Part shown: positions 6,633-14,107 of the stretch, piece by piece
How the letters are laid out: the number at the start of each line of letters is the position of its first letter
How positions within the stretch are numbered: the first letter of the stretch is position 1
Assembly: GCA_947441895.1 (NCBI GenBank)
Contig: CANEUT010000015.1
Location: forward strand, 1-16,262
Direction: 5' to 3'
Length of the DNA stretch: 16,262 nucleotides
Source: Rickettsiales bacterium
GTDB lineage: Bacteria; Pseudomonadota; Alphaproteobacteria; Rickettsiales; UBA3002
Program-made: the position numbers and the translations under genes
Notes under the pieces: generated by a model
What the model saw: only the letters and a program-made list of their open reading frames with translations
Told to the model about the DNA's origin: nothing
Database searches by the model: none

Positions 6633-7034
6633 ATGCCGAATTTGCGCAGACGTTTGACTGATTTAACAATAATGTGGGCCTTTCCAGTTATTGTTGGCTG
6701 CTCTACGCCTGCTCCGTCGCTTCCGAGCGATACTACATCAACAAATAGACAGAGCTCATTAACGGCATCAGATTTTTCAGTATCGGATTTGGGTTTAAGC
6801 TGCACCTCTATAAAAAATGAGTATCAAAGAAATAAAGCAAAAATTGAGACCAATAACACTCTAATTAATGCAAACCGCCAACAAAATCAGGTTGCAGGAT
6901 ATTTTGGCGCATTGCTCCTTGTGCCGCTGGTTGCCACAGAAGCTAACGCTACGCAAAAAAATGAAATTACACTGTTACATCAAAGGAAAGATGTGCTTGT
7001 AAAGCTTGCTGGTTTTAAAAAATGTGACCTCTAA
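6633..7034 (+). CDS. Small lipoprotein, function unknown
   Basis: The 133-residue product has an N-terminal segment MPNLRRRLTDLTIMWAF followed by lipobox VIVGC with Cys23, then a Ser/Thr/Pro linker. The mature part has a Cys in LSCTSIKNEY, a polar helix, a Gly/Leu/Val-rich hydrophobic stretch (GALLLVPLVATEA), a second helix (KNEITLLHQRKDVLVKL) and a final Cys in KKC, allowing a disulfide between the two. The start is 2 nt after the previous stop and has no obvious ribosome site, so translation probably depends on coupling. The same layout occurs in the convergent neighbour on the minus strand, suggesting distant relatedness. No function can be named. Confidence 0.7.
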   Translation: MPNLRRRLTDLTIMWAFPVIVGCSTPAPSLPSDTTSTNRQSSLTASDFSVSDLGLSCTSIKNEYQRNKAKIETNNTLINANRQQNQVAGYFGALLLVPLVATEANATQKNEITLLHQRKDVLVKLAGFKKCDL

Positions 7035-7038
7035 TGAC

Positions 7039-7473
7039 CTAGCGTCTGCGCCCGCCTGATGGGAAGTCTTCGCCGCTATTTTCTGGCTTAGAACTCTTGA
7101 TGACGGGGCGCTCAATCTTGAGGCCGCAGTCTTTTTGGATAGCCGCCTTTTCTAGTGCATCAAACTCTCCTTTGAGTCGAGCATATTCGGCTGCTTGCGG
7201 TGTGTCACCATCAAGGAAGAATAGGGTTGGCCACAGGAGAATTAAGCCTACGCCCATTTCCATATCATCGCTCTCTGCCGTTTTTTTAACAGTGCCGCCG
7301 ACCTCTTGAACGTGGCGGCTAACCCTAGTCAGCTCTTGGCTAATTTGCTTGCAGCTATAACTCTGGTATTGCAGCGGCGAGGTATATTGCGCTTGAATAT
7401 CCTCGGGGTGTTTAGCGCATGCGATTAACATAAGTGAAGCTGATATAGCTGTTGCGGTTTTCAAGTGCTTCAT
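7039..7473 (-). CDS. Small lipoprotein of a widespread uncharacterised proteobacterial family
   Basis: The 144-residue product starts MKHLKTATAISASLM with lipobox LIAC and lipidated Cys19. The mature part has YQSYSCKQISQELTRVSR, a linker, a hydrophobic segment (GVGLILLWPTLFFLDGD), then AAEYARLKGEFDALEKAA and IQKDC. This pattern of SC..I..E, a WP..F.GD hydrophobic turn, A.LKGE.-A-E and K.C is one I recognise from many uncharacterised proteobacterial lipoproteins. A GGAG about 9 nt upstream on the minus strand supports the start at 7473. The C-terminus is basic and Ser/Gly-rich. It converges on the lipoprotein gene to the left with a 4-nt gap and no terminator between. The function is unknown. 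Confidence 0.8.
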   Translation of the reverse strand: MKHLKTATAISASLMLIACAKHPEDIQAQYTSPLQYQSYSCKQISQELTRVSRHVQEVGGTVKKTAESDDMEMGVGLILLWPTLFFLDGDTPQAAEYARLKGEFDALEKAAIQKDCGLKIERPVIKSSKPENSGEDFPSGGRRR

Positions 7474-7578
7474 AAGCTAATTCTCCAATAGGTTTTATTT
7501 ATTCTCGCATTGCCATTGTTGGTTGTTATTTGTTGTGTTGTCTAGCGTCTTTTCTAAATCCCCATGGTTCCTCAAACT

Positions 7579-7677
7579 TACCAGCCCATAAATGGTAGGC
7601 GCTTTAGCCTATTGATTCCCTAAGCGACCCGATAGTCGATTGCGCTACTGGGAGGCAAAAGCCTCGTCCCAACAGTA
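7579..7677. other. Structured zone in the 315-bp gap before the receiver gene
   Basis: The gap 7474-7788 contains no supported gene. Its centre is rich in inverted repeats: TACCA/TGGTA near 7580-7597, TAGGC-GCTTTA-GCCTA (7596-7611), CGAC-CCGATA-GTCG (7625-7638), and GAGGC-AAAA-GCCTC (7652-7665) with flanking arms TACTG/CAGTA that extend it to 7646-7677. It matches no RNA family I know. It could be a small RNA on either strand or the 5' leader of one of the two divergent genes. Confidence 0.35.
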
Positions 7678-7788
7678 AAATACGTGTGACCTTCAAATTT
7701 CGGAGCATTATTGTTGGTCGTCAATATGTTATGACAAATCTATTGCATCTCCTTCCTGTCAGTGTAGGGTGCGGGTAATGATTATGTA

Positions 7789-8412
7789 ATGGTGGAAATG
7801 TCTGAAAATACAGTAAACCCATACGACAAACAAAAACTGAGAAATATTCATGTTCTCGTTGTTATTAGCAGCCGTCAGGCCGCTGATCTCATCAAGCAAA
7901 TATTTGAAAGTATTGGTTTCAAATCTATTCATATCGCCTACAATGCAATTGAAGCGGTTGCTTTGCTAAGGACCGTTCGCGTGCACATGATTATTGCGGA
8001 CGCACAGCTGGAACTCACCGGTAACTCTGTTGCTTCATCAATGGCGGATGATGATGACGAGGTGCTGGAGCTTCTCGGTTTAAAATTCGTTCAACGTCTT
8101 CGCTATTCACCAAAATCGCCAGCGGCCTACACGCCCATTCTAATTTTGATGGATAGCCCGAATGTGGAGACTATTATCATTGCGCGTGATGCAGGCGTGA
8201 ATGAAATCGTCATTAAACCTATTGAGGCTCGTCCCTTCTGTGAGCGTGTCGTCAATCTGATCGACAACCCTCGTATGCACATCACTTCCGACAATTATAA
8301 GGGACCATGTCGACGGAGGAAGAACGCAGGCCCTCCATCAGGCATGGAAGAAAGGCGTAAGCGTGATATTCGATTAATTACTTGTGACGAATTGCGGGGG
8401 CGTAAAACATGA
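7789..8412 (+). CDS. Degenerate response-regulator receiver protein
   Basis: The 207-residue product is a single receiver domain with a basic tail. The (beta/alpha)5 pattern is clear: IHVLVVISSRQAADLIK, then VRVHMIIADAQL with candidate phospho-acceptor Asp71, then LKFVQRLR, PILILMDS, and DAGVNEIVIKPIEARPF with conserved Lys143. Three features are odd. The acidic pair after the first strand (normally DD or ED) is replaced by Ile-Ser-Ser. The conserved Thr/Ser of strand 4 aligns with Met121. About 18 residues, including four Asp in a row (87-90), are inserted after Asp71. Without the acidic pair Mg2+ binding and phosphorylation would be weak or absent. The tail KGPCRRRKN resembles the GPDRRR tails of alphaproteobacterial single-domain receivers. 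ATG 7798 is an alternative start; neither has a strong ribosome site. The stop overlaps the next start as ATGA. Confidence 0.75.
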   Translation: MVEMSENTVNPYDKQKLRNIHVLVVISSRQAADLIKQIFESIGFKSIHIAYNAIEAVALLRTVRVHMIIADAQLELTGNSVASSMADDDDEVLELLGLKFVQRLRYSPKSPAAYTPILILMDSPNVETIIIARDAGVNEIVIKPIEARPFCERVVNLIDNPRMHITSDNYKGPCRRRKNAGPPSGMEERRKRDIRLITCDELRGRKT

Positions 8413-8897
8413 GTGAGTCACGATCATCTCTTGAGCCCATCATTGCCTATGAAGGTAATTGCAGCCTCAAAATGGAACTGGGTGAAGGGTTTAAAATATC
8501 TCCCTACATCACGGAAGAGACGATAGCGTCATGCGATAAACTTTTGCAGCGTGCATTCGACGAATTTTTCCAGAAGCTTGAGCCTGATTTTCGGCAATTG
8601 GAATTTATTGCCAATAGTATTGCCGATCCTATTTCGGAAGAAGATATCCATTCGATGCAAATTCTTTGTTACAATATGAAGAATTACGCGAAGGTATTGG
8701 GTTTTACACTGATTACCGAGATATGCTTACATGTCGTTAATGCAGTGAATACAAACAAGCTTTCATTCAGAGTCCAAAAGGCACTTATTCAAAATATGAT
8801 CGGCGTTCTTAAGATCGCCTTTGATCAGAAAATACAATCTGACGGGGGAGAAACAGGTAAGGAAATTCTTACCCGTCTAAAAACCTTGTTACCTTAA
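8409..8897 (+). CDS. Hpt-like helical protein lacking the phosphorylatable histidine (putative)
   Basis: The 162-residue product is largely helical. Residues 84-106 (QILCYNMKNYAKVLGFTLITEI) align by eye with the Hpt signature AHDIKGQGG.FGYPLITEI: the Lys91, GF and LITEI parts match, but the position of the phospho-histidine is Tyr88 and the small residues after it are bulkier. His81, one turn earlier, is the only nearby histidine. The protein may therefore be a structural remnant or a binding partner and not a phosphotransfer protein. The ATGA overlap with the receiver gene implies coupled translation and a shared task. It carries no membrane segment. The alignment comes from memory of the family and needs a profile search. 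Confidence 0.5.
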   Translation: MSESRSSLEPIIAYEGNCSLKMELGEGFKISPYITEETIASCDKLLQRAFDEFFQKLEPDFRQLEFIANSIADPISEEDIHSMQILCYNMKNYAKVLGFTLITEICLHVVNAVNTNKLSFRVQKALIQNMIGVLKIAFDQKIQSDGGETGKEILTRLKTLLP

Positions 8898-8989
8898 CCT
8901 ATTGATGCGTTCGAGGTTGGTTGATTTTGGGTCACCAATCGTAACACAATACCGTTGCCAGTGACGAGCGCCCAGACTAGAAGGGTGCC

Positions 8990-9334
8990 ATGCAACAGAT
9001 AAAGATTATCCTCCAATTATTTCGGCGCTGGCTAACCCGCGAAGAACATCGGCAAAAAGCGCGCGAAGTGAAGGCGCAGCTGCACCGTGCTTTCACCGAA
9101 CATCCGGAAGAAACAGGCGAAACCTATCCGCAGCATTTATGGTTCACCACCAAAATGGCGCTGCGGTTTTTATACACCATGCTGGTGTTGATGATTCATG
9201 GCATTTTCCCGTTTCTGTTGACGCGGGCGGCCAGCAGCCAGATTGAACATGTGTACCGCATTATGAAAGCGCGGATTCCGAAGAATCGTCGCGAAGAAAT
9301 CGATGCCGACGATGATGTGAGATATACCGGGTGA
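8990..9334 (+). CDS. DUF6356-type small membrane protein
   Basis: The 114-residue product has the core FTEHPEETGETYPQHLWF followed by a hydrophobic helix (LRFLYTMLVLMIHGIFPFLLTR) and IEHVYRIM. The FTEHP..-GE-Y-.H start and the HG-.FPFL.TR end are typical of the DUF6356 family, of unknown function, found in alphaproteobacteria. This copy has an unusual basic, charged N-terminal extension of about 34 residues (TREEHRQKAREVKAQLH). AGAAGG about 9 nt upstream supports ATG 8990. Its stop overlaps the GTG start of the FAD protein by 4 nt, so the two are probably made together. Confidence 0.8.
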   Translation: MQQIKIILQLFRRWLTREEHRQKAREVKAQLHRAFTEHPEETGETYPQHLWFTTKMALRFLYTMLVLMIHGIFPFLLTRAASSQIEHVYRIMKARIPKNRREEIDADDDVRYTG

Positions 9335-10623
9335 ATATGGCGCGCGTTGCCATTCTGGGCTTCGGTTTCAGCGGCCTCATGGTGGTTGCCAATCTGGTTC
9401 GCAGCGCCACTCGCCCCCTTGAAATCTATATTATCAGCCCTGATGCAAGCGGTCTTGGAATCGCCTATAGCACCACGCATTTGGGCCATTTGCTGAATGT
9501 GCCCGCAGGGCGCATGGGGGCGTTTGCCGATGATGTGGGGGGCTTTCACGCATGGCTGCAAACCCAAACCACCCACCAGCATTTTACCCCCGCCGATTTT
9601 GTGCCGCGTGCCATTTATGGGCAATATCTGCAATCTATCTGGCGTGACACGCAGGAAATAGCGGTGCAAAAAAAGCTGATGTTAAAGATGGTTCCGGCGA
9701 CGGCAACGCATATGGCAACGGGCGACGAACTGGCCGTGCGCACTGACCGTGGTGACAACATTGCGGTGGATGAAATAGTGCTGGCCACCGGCCATGAAAT
9801 GCAGCCCGTGCTGACGCATTTGCCTGCCGACAAGGTTATTCAAAATCCGTGGGTGCCGGATGCATTTGCTGCAGCAAAAAACTGGGCATCGCCCGTGATG
9901 CTGATGGGGGCAGGGCTGACGGCCATTGACGTGCTGCTGTCACTTCGCGCGGCGGGTTATGCGGGCGAGGTCATCATGGTTTCGCGCCACGGGTTGTTGC
10001 CGCAAGTGCATGCGTCCATTTCCCAACCACATGCGTTTGATAAAGATGTGTGGCTCGCAGCGCCATCGCTGCTGAAATGGATGCGCATGCTGCGCCACGC
10101 CGCAGCAACACACGAATGGCGGGCGGTGGTCGATAGTATTCGCCCGCACACCGCGCAGCTGTGGCAGCGCCTCACCACGCGTGAGCAGCAGCGGTTTATG
10201 CGGCGGCTGATGTCGTTTTGGAATGTGCATCGCCACCGCATGGCCCCCGAAATTGCGGCGCAAGTGCAGGCCGAAATGGCTGCGGGCACGCTGCGTGTGG
10301 TCAAAAATAAACAGATCGACGCAGTCATCGCGAACGATAAACTGACGCCCGATCACACAGTGATCAATTGCACCGGCCCCAAAATGAATGTGGCCAAATC
10401 GTCCAAGCCGCTGCTGAAACAAGCACTGGCCGATGGCGTGATTGAGCAGCACGCCACGAAAGCAGGCATTGCGGTGGACCCGGAATATCGTGCCTGGGGC
10501 GCGGCCTATCCGCGCCTATCGGTCATCGGGTCGCTGATGACGGGGCAGTTTTTAGAATCGGCCGCCGTGCCAGAACTGCGCGTGCAGGCGGCAGTGATTG
10601 CGGCACGCATGGAAGCGATTTAG
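9331..10623 (+). CDS. FAD/NAD(P)-binding protein (NAD_binding_9 type)
   Basis: The 430-residue product is a flavoprotein-like oxidoreductase of unknown substrate. The N-terminal dinucleotide motif is GFGFSG (residues 10-15) after a hydrophobic strand. GLGIAYSTTHLGHLLNVPAG (about 41-60) is characteristic of the FAD-NAD(P)-binding family often annotated as YdhS-like. VLATGHE marks the end of the first nucleotide-binding lobe, and a second motif GAGLTAID starts at residue 193. VIGSLMTGQFLESAAVPELR near the end is also typical. No signal peptide is present, so it should be cytoplasmic. The GTG at 9331 overlaps the upstream stop; ATG 9337 (MARVAIL) is an equally good start. No clear ribosome site exists for either, in keeping with coupling. 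Confidence 0.85.
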   Translation: MNMARVAILGFGFSGLMVVANLVRSATRPLEIYIISPDASGLGIAYSTTHLGHLLNVPAGRMGAFADDVGGFHAWLQTQTTHQHFTPADFVPRAIYGQYLQSIWRDTQEIAVQKKLMLKMVPATATHMATGDELAVRTDRGDNIAVDEIVLATGHEMQPVLTHLPADKVIQNPWVPDAFAAAKNWASPVMLMGAGLTAIDVLLSLRAAGYAGEVIMVSRHGLLPQVHASISQPHAFDKDVWLAAPSLLKWMRMLRHAAATHEWRAVVDSIRPHTAQLWQRLTTREQQRFMRRLMSFWNVHRHRMAPEIAAQVQAEMAAGTLRVVKNKQIDAVIANDKLTPDHTVINCTGPKMNVAKSSKPLLKQALADGVIEQHATKAGIAVDPEYRAWGAAYPRLSVIGSLMTGQFLESAAVPELRVQAAVIAARMEAI

Positions 10624-10705
10624 AAACCAGATAATCAAAACTTAATAATTTCTTAATCTTTTTACGACATGCTTCACTATTCAGTAGCAATAAGGAATGA
10701 AGCGC

Positions 10706-11353
10706 ATGAGCGAAGCCTTGCCACCAGAAGCCGGACAAAAAGCACCCGCAGAAGCAGGGCCACCATCCGCGCTAACTACCGCGCCAACTAATAGTGCAAG
10801 TGAAGCGGATACGATTCCAGAAATCGTGGTAGTGGCTGAAAAGTCCGCACGGAATAAACCAAATCTATTTGGTGATATTGCGCATAGTCTTGGGAATGCA
10901 ATGACATCCGTCCCGAGGAGTATCGCGGGCGGCGTCAATGATTTAACGCAGATACCGCATGATGTTGTTGGGTTAATAAACGGCAAGAAGGGCGCTGGCG
11001 TGGACTTGGCGTTGCATGTTTCTGGCGTTGCTGAAGCTGCCTATGCAGTATCAAATCCTGTGGGTAAAATGGTTGCTTCCGCATCACAGATTCCGACGGG
11101 TTGGGTGGCAGATGCCGTAGTGAAGCATTTTACACCGGCCCCTGCGTCGTCAATGTCAGCGGAGCAAGATCCTGCAGCTACTGGTAAGCAAGCATTGGCT
11201 GCGCCACCAGTGCCAGAATCACTTGCGGGACTCCCTAAGGGTGTGCTTGAAAACGCGAAAAATATAGGCGCAGCTGCACTACAATCTAATGGTGAGGTGA
11301 ACCCAGCCAATGCCGCAAAACAAAACACACACACTGTTGGGCTGGCTAACTAA
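10706..11353 (+). CDS. Uncharacterised Ala/Gly/Pro-rich protein
   Basis: I do not recognise this 215-residue protein. The first 35 residues are Pro/Ala-rich and probably disordered, followed by IPEIVVVAEKSARNKPN. The centre (about 47-140) alternates glycine with small hydrophobic residues: FGDIAHSLGNAM, IAGGVNDLTQIPHDVVGLI, LALHVSGVAEAAYAVSNPVG. The C-terminal third is again Ala/Pro/Asn-rich and ends VGLAN. There is no signal peptide, lipobox or catalytic motif. AAGGA at 10692-10696 lies 9 nt before ATG 10706 but abuts the in-frame ATG 10697, so 10706 is preferred. The gene ends 3 bp from the convergent typA stop, with no obvious terminator between. Confidence 0.7.
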   Translation: MSEALPPEAGQKAPAEAGPPSALTTAPTNSASEADTIPEIVVVAEKSARNKPNLFGDIAHSLGNAMTSVPRSIAGGVNDLTQIPHDVVGLINGKKGAGVDLALHVSGVAEAAYAVSNPVGKMVASASQIPTGWVADAVVKHFTPAPASSMSAEQDPAATGKQALAAPPVPESLAGLPKGVLENAKNIGAAALQSNGEVNPANAAKQNTHTVGLAN

Positions 11354-11356
11354 CCA

Positions 11357-13180
11357 CTAAGCCGTCTTGCTGGCTTTCTCGGCGCGTTTGCGCATGTTGG
11401 GGTCGAGATGTTTTTTGCGAAGACGAATATTCTTCGGCGTCACTTCCATCAGCTCGTCTTCCTCAATATAGGCAATCGCCTGCTCCAGCGTTGGTACGCG
11501 CGGTGGCGTCAGCTTCACGGCTTCATCCTTACTGGTGGTGCGGATGTTGGTGAGCTGCTTGGCTTTCAGCGCGTTCACTTCCAGGTCATTATCGCGGCTG
11601 TGCTGGCCGATAATCATGCCTTCATAAATGCGCACGCCGTGCGGAATGATGAGGAAGCCGCGTTCTTCAAGGCCCCAGAGTGCATATTCAACCGCCACAC
11701 CGGTACCGTTTGAAATAAGCACGCCGTTGCGACGGCCGGGAATGTCGCCTTTATAGGGCGCGTAGCCATGGAAAATGCGACTGAGCACGCCTGAACCACG
11801 GGTGTCGGTCATGAATTCACCTTGATAGCCAATCATGCCGCGTGAGGGGATGAGGAATTTCATGCGCAATTTGCCACCCGAGGATGGGCGCATTTCCGTC
11901 ATGTTGCCTTTGCGGACGGAGAGTTTTTCAACCACCACGCCCGAATATTCTTCATCGACATCGACTTGTACTTCTTCGATCGGTTCGATGGTCTGGTCGT
12001 TCTCGTCTTTCTGGAACAGCACGCGTGGACGGCTTACCGATACTTCGAATCCTTCGCGGCGCATGGTTTCAATCAGCACGCCCAGTTGCAATTCGCCGCG
12101 GCCACCCACTTCAAACGCATCGGCTTTTTCGGTTTCTTTCACGGTAATTGCCACGTTGCTTTCCGCTTCTTTAAACAGGCGATCACGGATCATGCGGCTG
12201 GTGACTTTGGTGCCTTCGGTGCCGGCCAGTGGCGAATCATTCACGCCGATGGTAATGGCCATGGTTGGCGGATCAATCGGCGTGGCGCGCAGCGGTGATT
12301 GCAGCTCCATGGCACCCACGGTGTCGGCCACAGTGGTGTTGGTGAGGCCGGCGATGGAAACGATGGAGCCAGCCGCGGCTTCGTTCACGGGGTTGCGCTC
12401 AATACCGTCGAACGATAGCAGCTTGGTGATGCGGCCTTGCTCAACCACGGTACCATCAAGGCGTAGACCTTTTACGGGCATGCCCACTTTGGCGGTGCCG
12501 CTTTCAATTTTACCGGTCAGCACGCGGCCAAGGAAGTTGTCAGATTCGATGAGGGTAACGAGAAAGGCAAAGGTCGCATCCGCATCCACATCGGGCTCTT
12601 CCACATAGCGCACCACTTCATCCATAATGCAGTGCAGGTTCTCACGCGGATCGTTCAAATCTTTCACGGCCCAGCCATTGCGGCCGGAGGCGTAAATCAG
12701 CGGGAAATCAAGCTGTGCATCGTTGGCATCAAGCGCGACGAACAGATCGAACACTTCGTTCACTACTTCATCGACGCGGGCATCGGGGCGGTCCACCTTG
12801 TTAATCACCACAATGGGGCGCAGGCCAAGGGCGAGGGCTTTCATGAGCACGAATTTGGTTTGTGGCATGGGGCCTTCGGCCGCATCGACCAATACCAATA
12901 CTCCGTCAACCATCCCTAGGATGCGCTCTACCTCGCCACCGAAATCGGCGTGGCCGGGGGTGTCGATGATGTTGATGCGGGTGTCTTTCCACTGAATGGA
13001 AGTACATTTGGCCAGAATGGTGATGCCGCGTTCTTTCTCGAGGTCGTTGCTATCCATCACGCGTTCTTCCACGCGCTGGTTGTCGCGGAAGGTGCCGGCT
13101 TGGCGCAGCATCACGTCGATCAACGTGGTTTTGCCGTGGTCAACGTGGGCAATAATAGCAATGTTTCTCAAGGCGCTCAT
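11357..13180 (-). CDS. typA: Ribosome-associated translational GTPase TypA/BipA
   Basis: TypA/BipA is an EF-G-like GTPase that binds the ribosome and supports 50S assembly and growth under stress or cold. The 607-residue length is standard. The GTP motifs are all present: AHVDHGKTT (11-19), RGITI, DTPGHADF, NKVDRPDAR, and the G5 region ASGRNG. Domain II and EF-G-like domains III and V follow, and the TypA-specific C-terminal region includes PSRGMIGYQGEFMT and GTGVAVEYALWGLEERG. The tail is basic (KKHLDPNMRKRAEKASKTA). No strong ribosome site is seen before ATG 13180. The gene stands alone, converging on the gene to its left and 204 bp from tetR, which lies upstream on the same strand. Confidence 0.97.
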   Translation of the reverse strand: MSALRNIAIIAHVDHGKTTLIDVMLRQAGTFRDNQRVEERVMDSNDLEKERGITILAKCTSIQWKDTRINIIDTPGHADFGGEVERILGMVDGVLVLVDAAEGPMPQTKFVLMKALALGLRPIVVINKVDRPDARVDEVVNEVFDLFVALDANDAQLDFPLIYASGRNGWAVKDLNDPRENLHCIMDEVVRYVEEPDVDADATFAFLVTLIESDNFLGRVLTGKIESGTAKVGMPVKGLRLDGTVVEQGRITKLLSFDGIERNPVNEAAAGSIVSIAGLTNTTVADTVGAMELQSPLRATPIDPPTMAITIGVNDSPLAGTEGTKVTSRMIRDRLFKEAESNVAITVKETEKADAFEVGGRGELQLGVLIETMRREGFEVSVSRPRVLFQKDENDQTIEPIEEVQVDVDEEYSGVVVEKLSVRKGNMTEMRPSSGGKLRMKFLIPSRGMIGYQGEFMTDTRGSGVLSRIFHGYAPYKGDIPGRRNGVLISNGTGVAVEYALWGLEERGFLIIPHGVRIYEGMIIGQHSRDNDLEVNALKAKQLTNIRTTSKDEAVKLTPPRVPTLEQAIAYIEEDELMEVTPKNIRLRKKHLDPNMRKRAEKASKTA

Positions 13181-13241
13181 GGTTCTGTTGTTTTGCGTGA
13201 TCGCGGCGGTCTAGGTCGTCGTGACCGTGCTCGGTTGCTCA

Positions 13242-13348
13242 TGTAGCGCTGCTACACTGCGCTCCGGCGCGCGGTCTCTCCTACTAATCCCATCCACGCT
13301 GACGCAAAACCCTCTCAATAAAATGGTTTTGGTCCACACGGCGTGTGG
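13242..13348. other. Inverted repeats in the tetR-typA gap
   Basis: The 204-bp gap contains TGTAGC-GCT-GCTACA (13242-13256, 6-bp arms) in what would be the typA 5' leader, and CCACAC-GGC-GTGTGG (13334-13348, 6-bp arms) 37 bp past the tetR stop. Read on the minus strand the second is followed by an A-rich, not T-rich, sequence, so it is a poor intrinsic terminator. I could not identify a confident typA promoter here. Confidence 0.35.
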
Positions 13349-13384
13349 TTTGTGCGCCGCAATAAGCGATTTTTCGCCGTTTGG

Positions 13385-14014
13385 CTAGTGTTTTGTTCGA
13401 GTTTTTTGTGGGGTGGCGCCAATGCCGCTAAGGCGCAGCAGGGCTATTTCGAGGTCCTTGCCCACGGCAACCAGGCTATTGGTGAGCCGCGCCTCAAGCA
13501 TGGCGCCCATGATATAGATATGCATTTCGCGGGCGGTGCGAGCAATGCCCGTTTTGGCAATCATGCCCTCGCGCGCGGCGTTTTTCAGGAAGCGTTCAAT
13601 ATAGCCGCAATAAAGTTCCGACATTTCTTCGGCGCGGGTTTGCAGTTTTTTATCGCGGGCGCCGGCTTCGGCAGCCACCAGCGCATAAGGGCAGCCACAC
13701 ACCATGCCATGGTCGGCCAGCGATTCTTTTTGTTCATCGAGAATGAGGCGGCAAATTTCTTTTAACTGTGCGCGCGGCGAGCGTTTGACTTCAAAAAATG
13801 CATCAAGCTCGGCTTTGGCCTCGTGCCAGCAATCTTCCAGCGCGGCGGCGGTAAGCTCGGACTTGGAGGGGAAGAAATGGTAGAAGCTGCCTTTTTGCAC
13901 ACCGGCGGCGCGGCAAATATCATCGACGCTCACCTGCCCATAGCTGCTCGACCAGATGAGCGCGTGGGTGGCGTCAAGCAATTTGCGTTTGGTGTTTGAC
14001 GGCGGGCGAGCCAT
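13385..14014 (-). CDS. TetR/AcrR-family transcriptional repressor of the adjacent efflux operon
   Basis: The 209-residue protein starts MARPPSNTKRKLLDATHAL and has a TetR helix-turn-helix at about residues 28-54 (VSVDDICRAAGVQKGSFYHF, then FPSKSEL). The larger C-terminal ligand and dimer domain contains CGCPYALVAAEAG, similar to the GC..-.A-E segment of related repressors. ATG 14014 is chosen over the in-frame ATG 14023 and GTG 14044 because the predicted promoter has its -10 box at 14045-14050, putting the transcript start near 14038; GTG 14044 would then not be transcribed. The gene is divergent from a membrane fusion protein gene, and two palindromic sites between them are likely its operators. 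The inducing ligand cannot be inferred. Confidence 0.92.
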   Translation of the reverse strand: MARPPSNTKRKLLDATHALIWSSSYGQVSVDDICRAAGVQKGSFYHFFPSKSELTAAALEDCWHEAKAELDAFFEVKRSPRAQLKEICRLILDEQKESLADHGMVCGCPYALVAAEAGARDKKLQTRAEEMSELYCGYIERFLKNAAREGMIAKTGIARTAREMHIYIMGAMLEARLTNSLVAVGKDLEIALLRLSGIGATPQKTRTKH

Positions 14015-14044
14015 GGCATCCATGATGTATGGTTGAATGGCCAC

Positions 14045-14073
14045 AATCTACACATACTTGACTGGTTGGTCAA
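14045..14073 (-). promoter_or_regulatory. Promoter of tetR
   Basis: On the minus strand TTGACC (14068-14073) is followed after exactly 17 bp by TAGATT (14045-14050). The -35 box is the right arm of the first operator, so repressor binding would block RNA polymerase and give autoregulation. Confidence 0.6.
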
Positions 14074-14075
14074 GT
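14056..14075. promoter_or_regulatory. TetR operator 1
   Basis: ACTTGAC (14056-14062) and GTCAAGT (14069-14075) form a perfect 7-bp inverted repeat with a 6-bp spacer. The core TTGACTGGTT is shared with operator 2, 34 bp away centre to centre. Its place between divergent tetR and efflux genes makes it the likely repressor site. Confidence 0.75.
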
Positions 14076-14091
14076 TTCTTACGCTTTATGC

Positions 14092-14107
14092 TTGACTGGT
14101 TAGTCAA
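14092..14107. promoter_or_regulatory. TetR operator 2
   Basis: TTGACT-GGTT-AGTCAA is a perfect 6-bp inverted repeat with a 4-bp spacer. It shares the core TTGACTGGTT with operator 1 and overlaps the -35 box of the efflux operon promoter. Confidence 0.75.

Noticed and set aside
11835..12608. Plus-strand open frame (257 codons) opposite typA
   Set aside because: It is a Ser/Thr/Arg-rich shadow of the intact typA gene; no independent evidence.
13334..13348. CCACAC-GGC-GTGTGG as intrinsic terminator of tetR
   Set aside because: On the minus strand the stem is only 6 bp and is followed by A-rich sequence without a T run.
14015..14044. Upstream GTG start for tetR at 14044
   Set aside because: It would precede the predicted transcript start near 14038, and family members usually begin at the MARP-like segment (ATG 14014).
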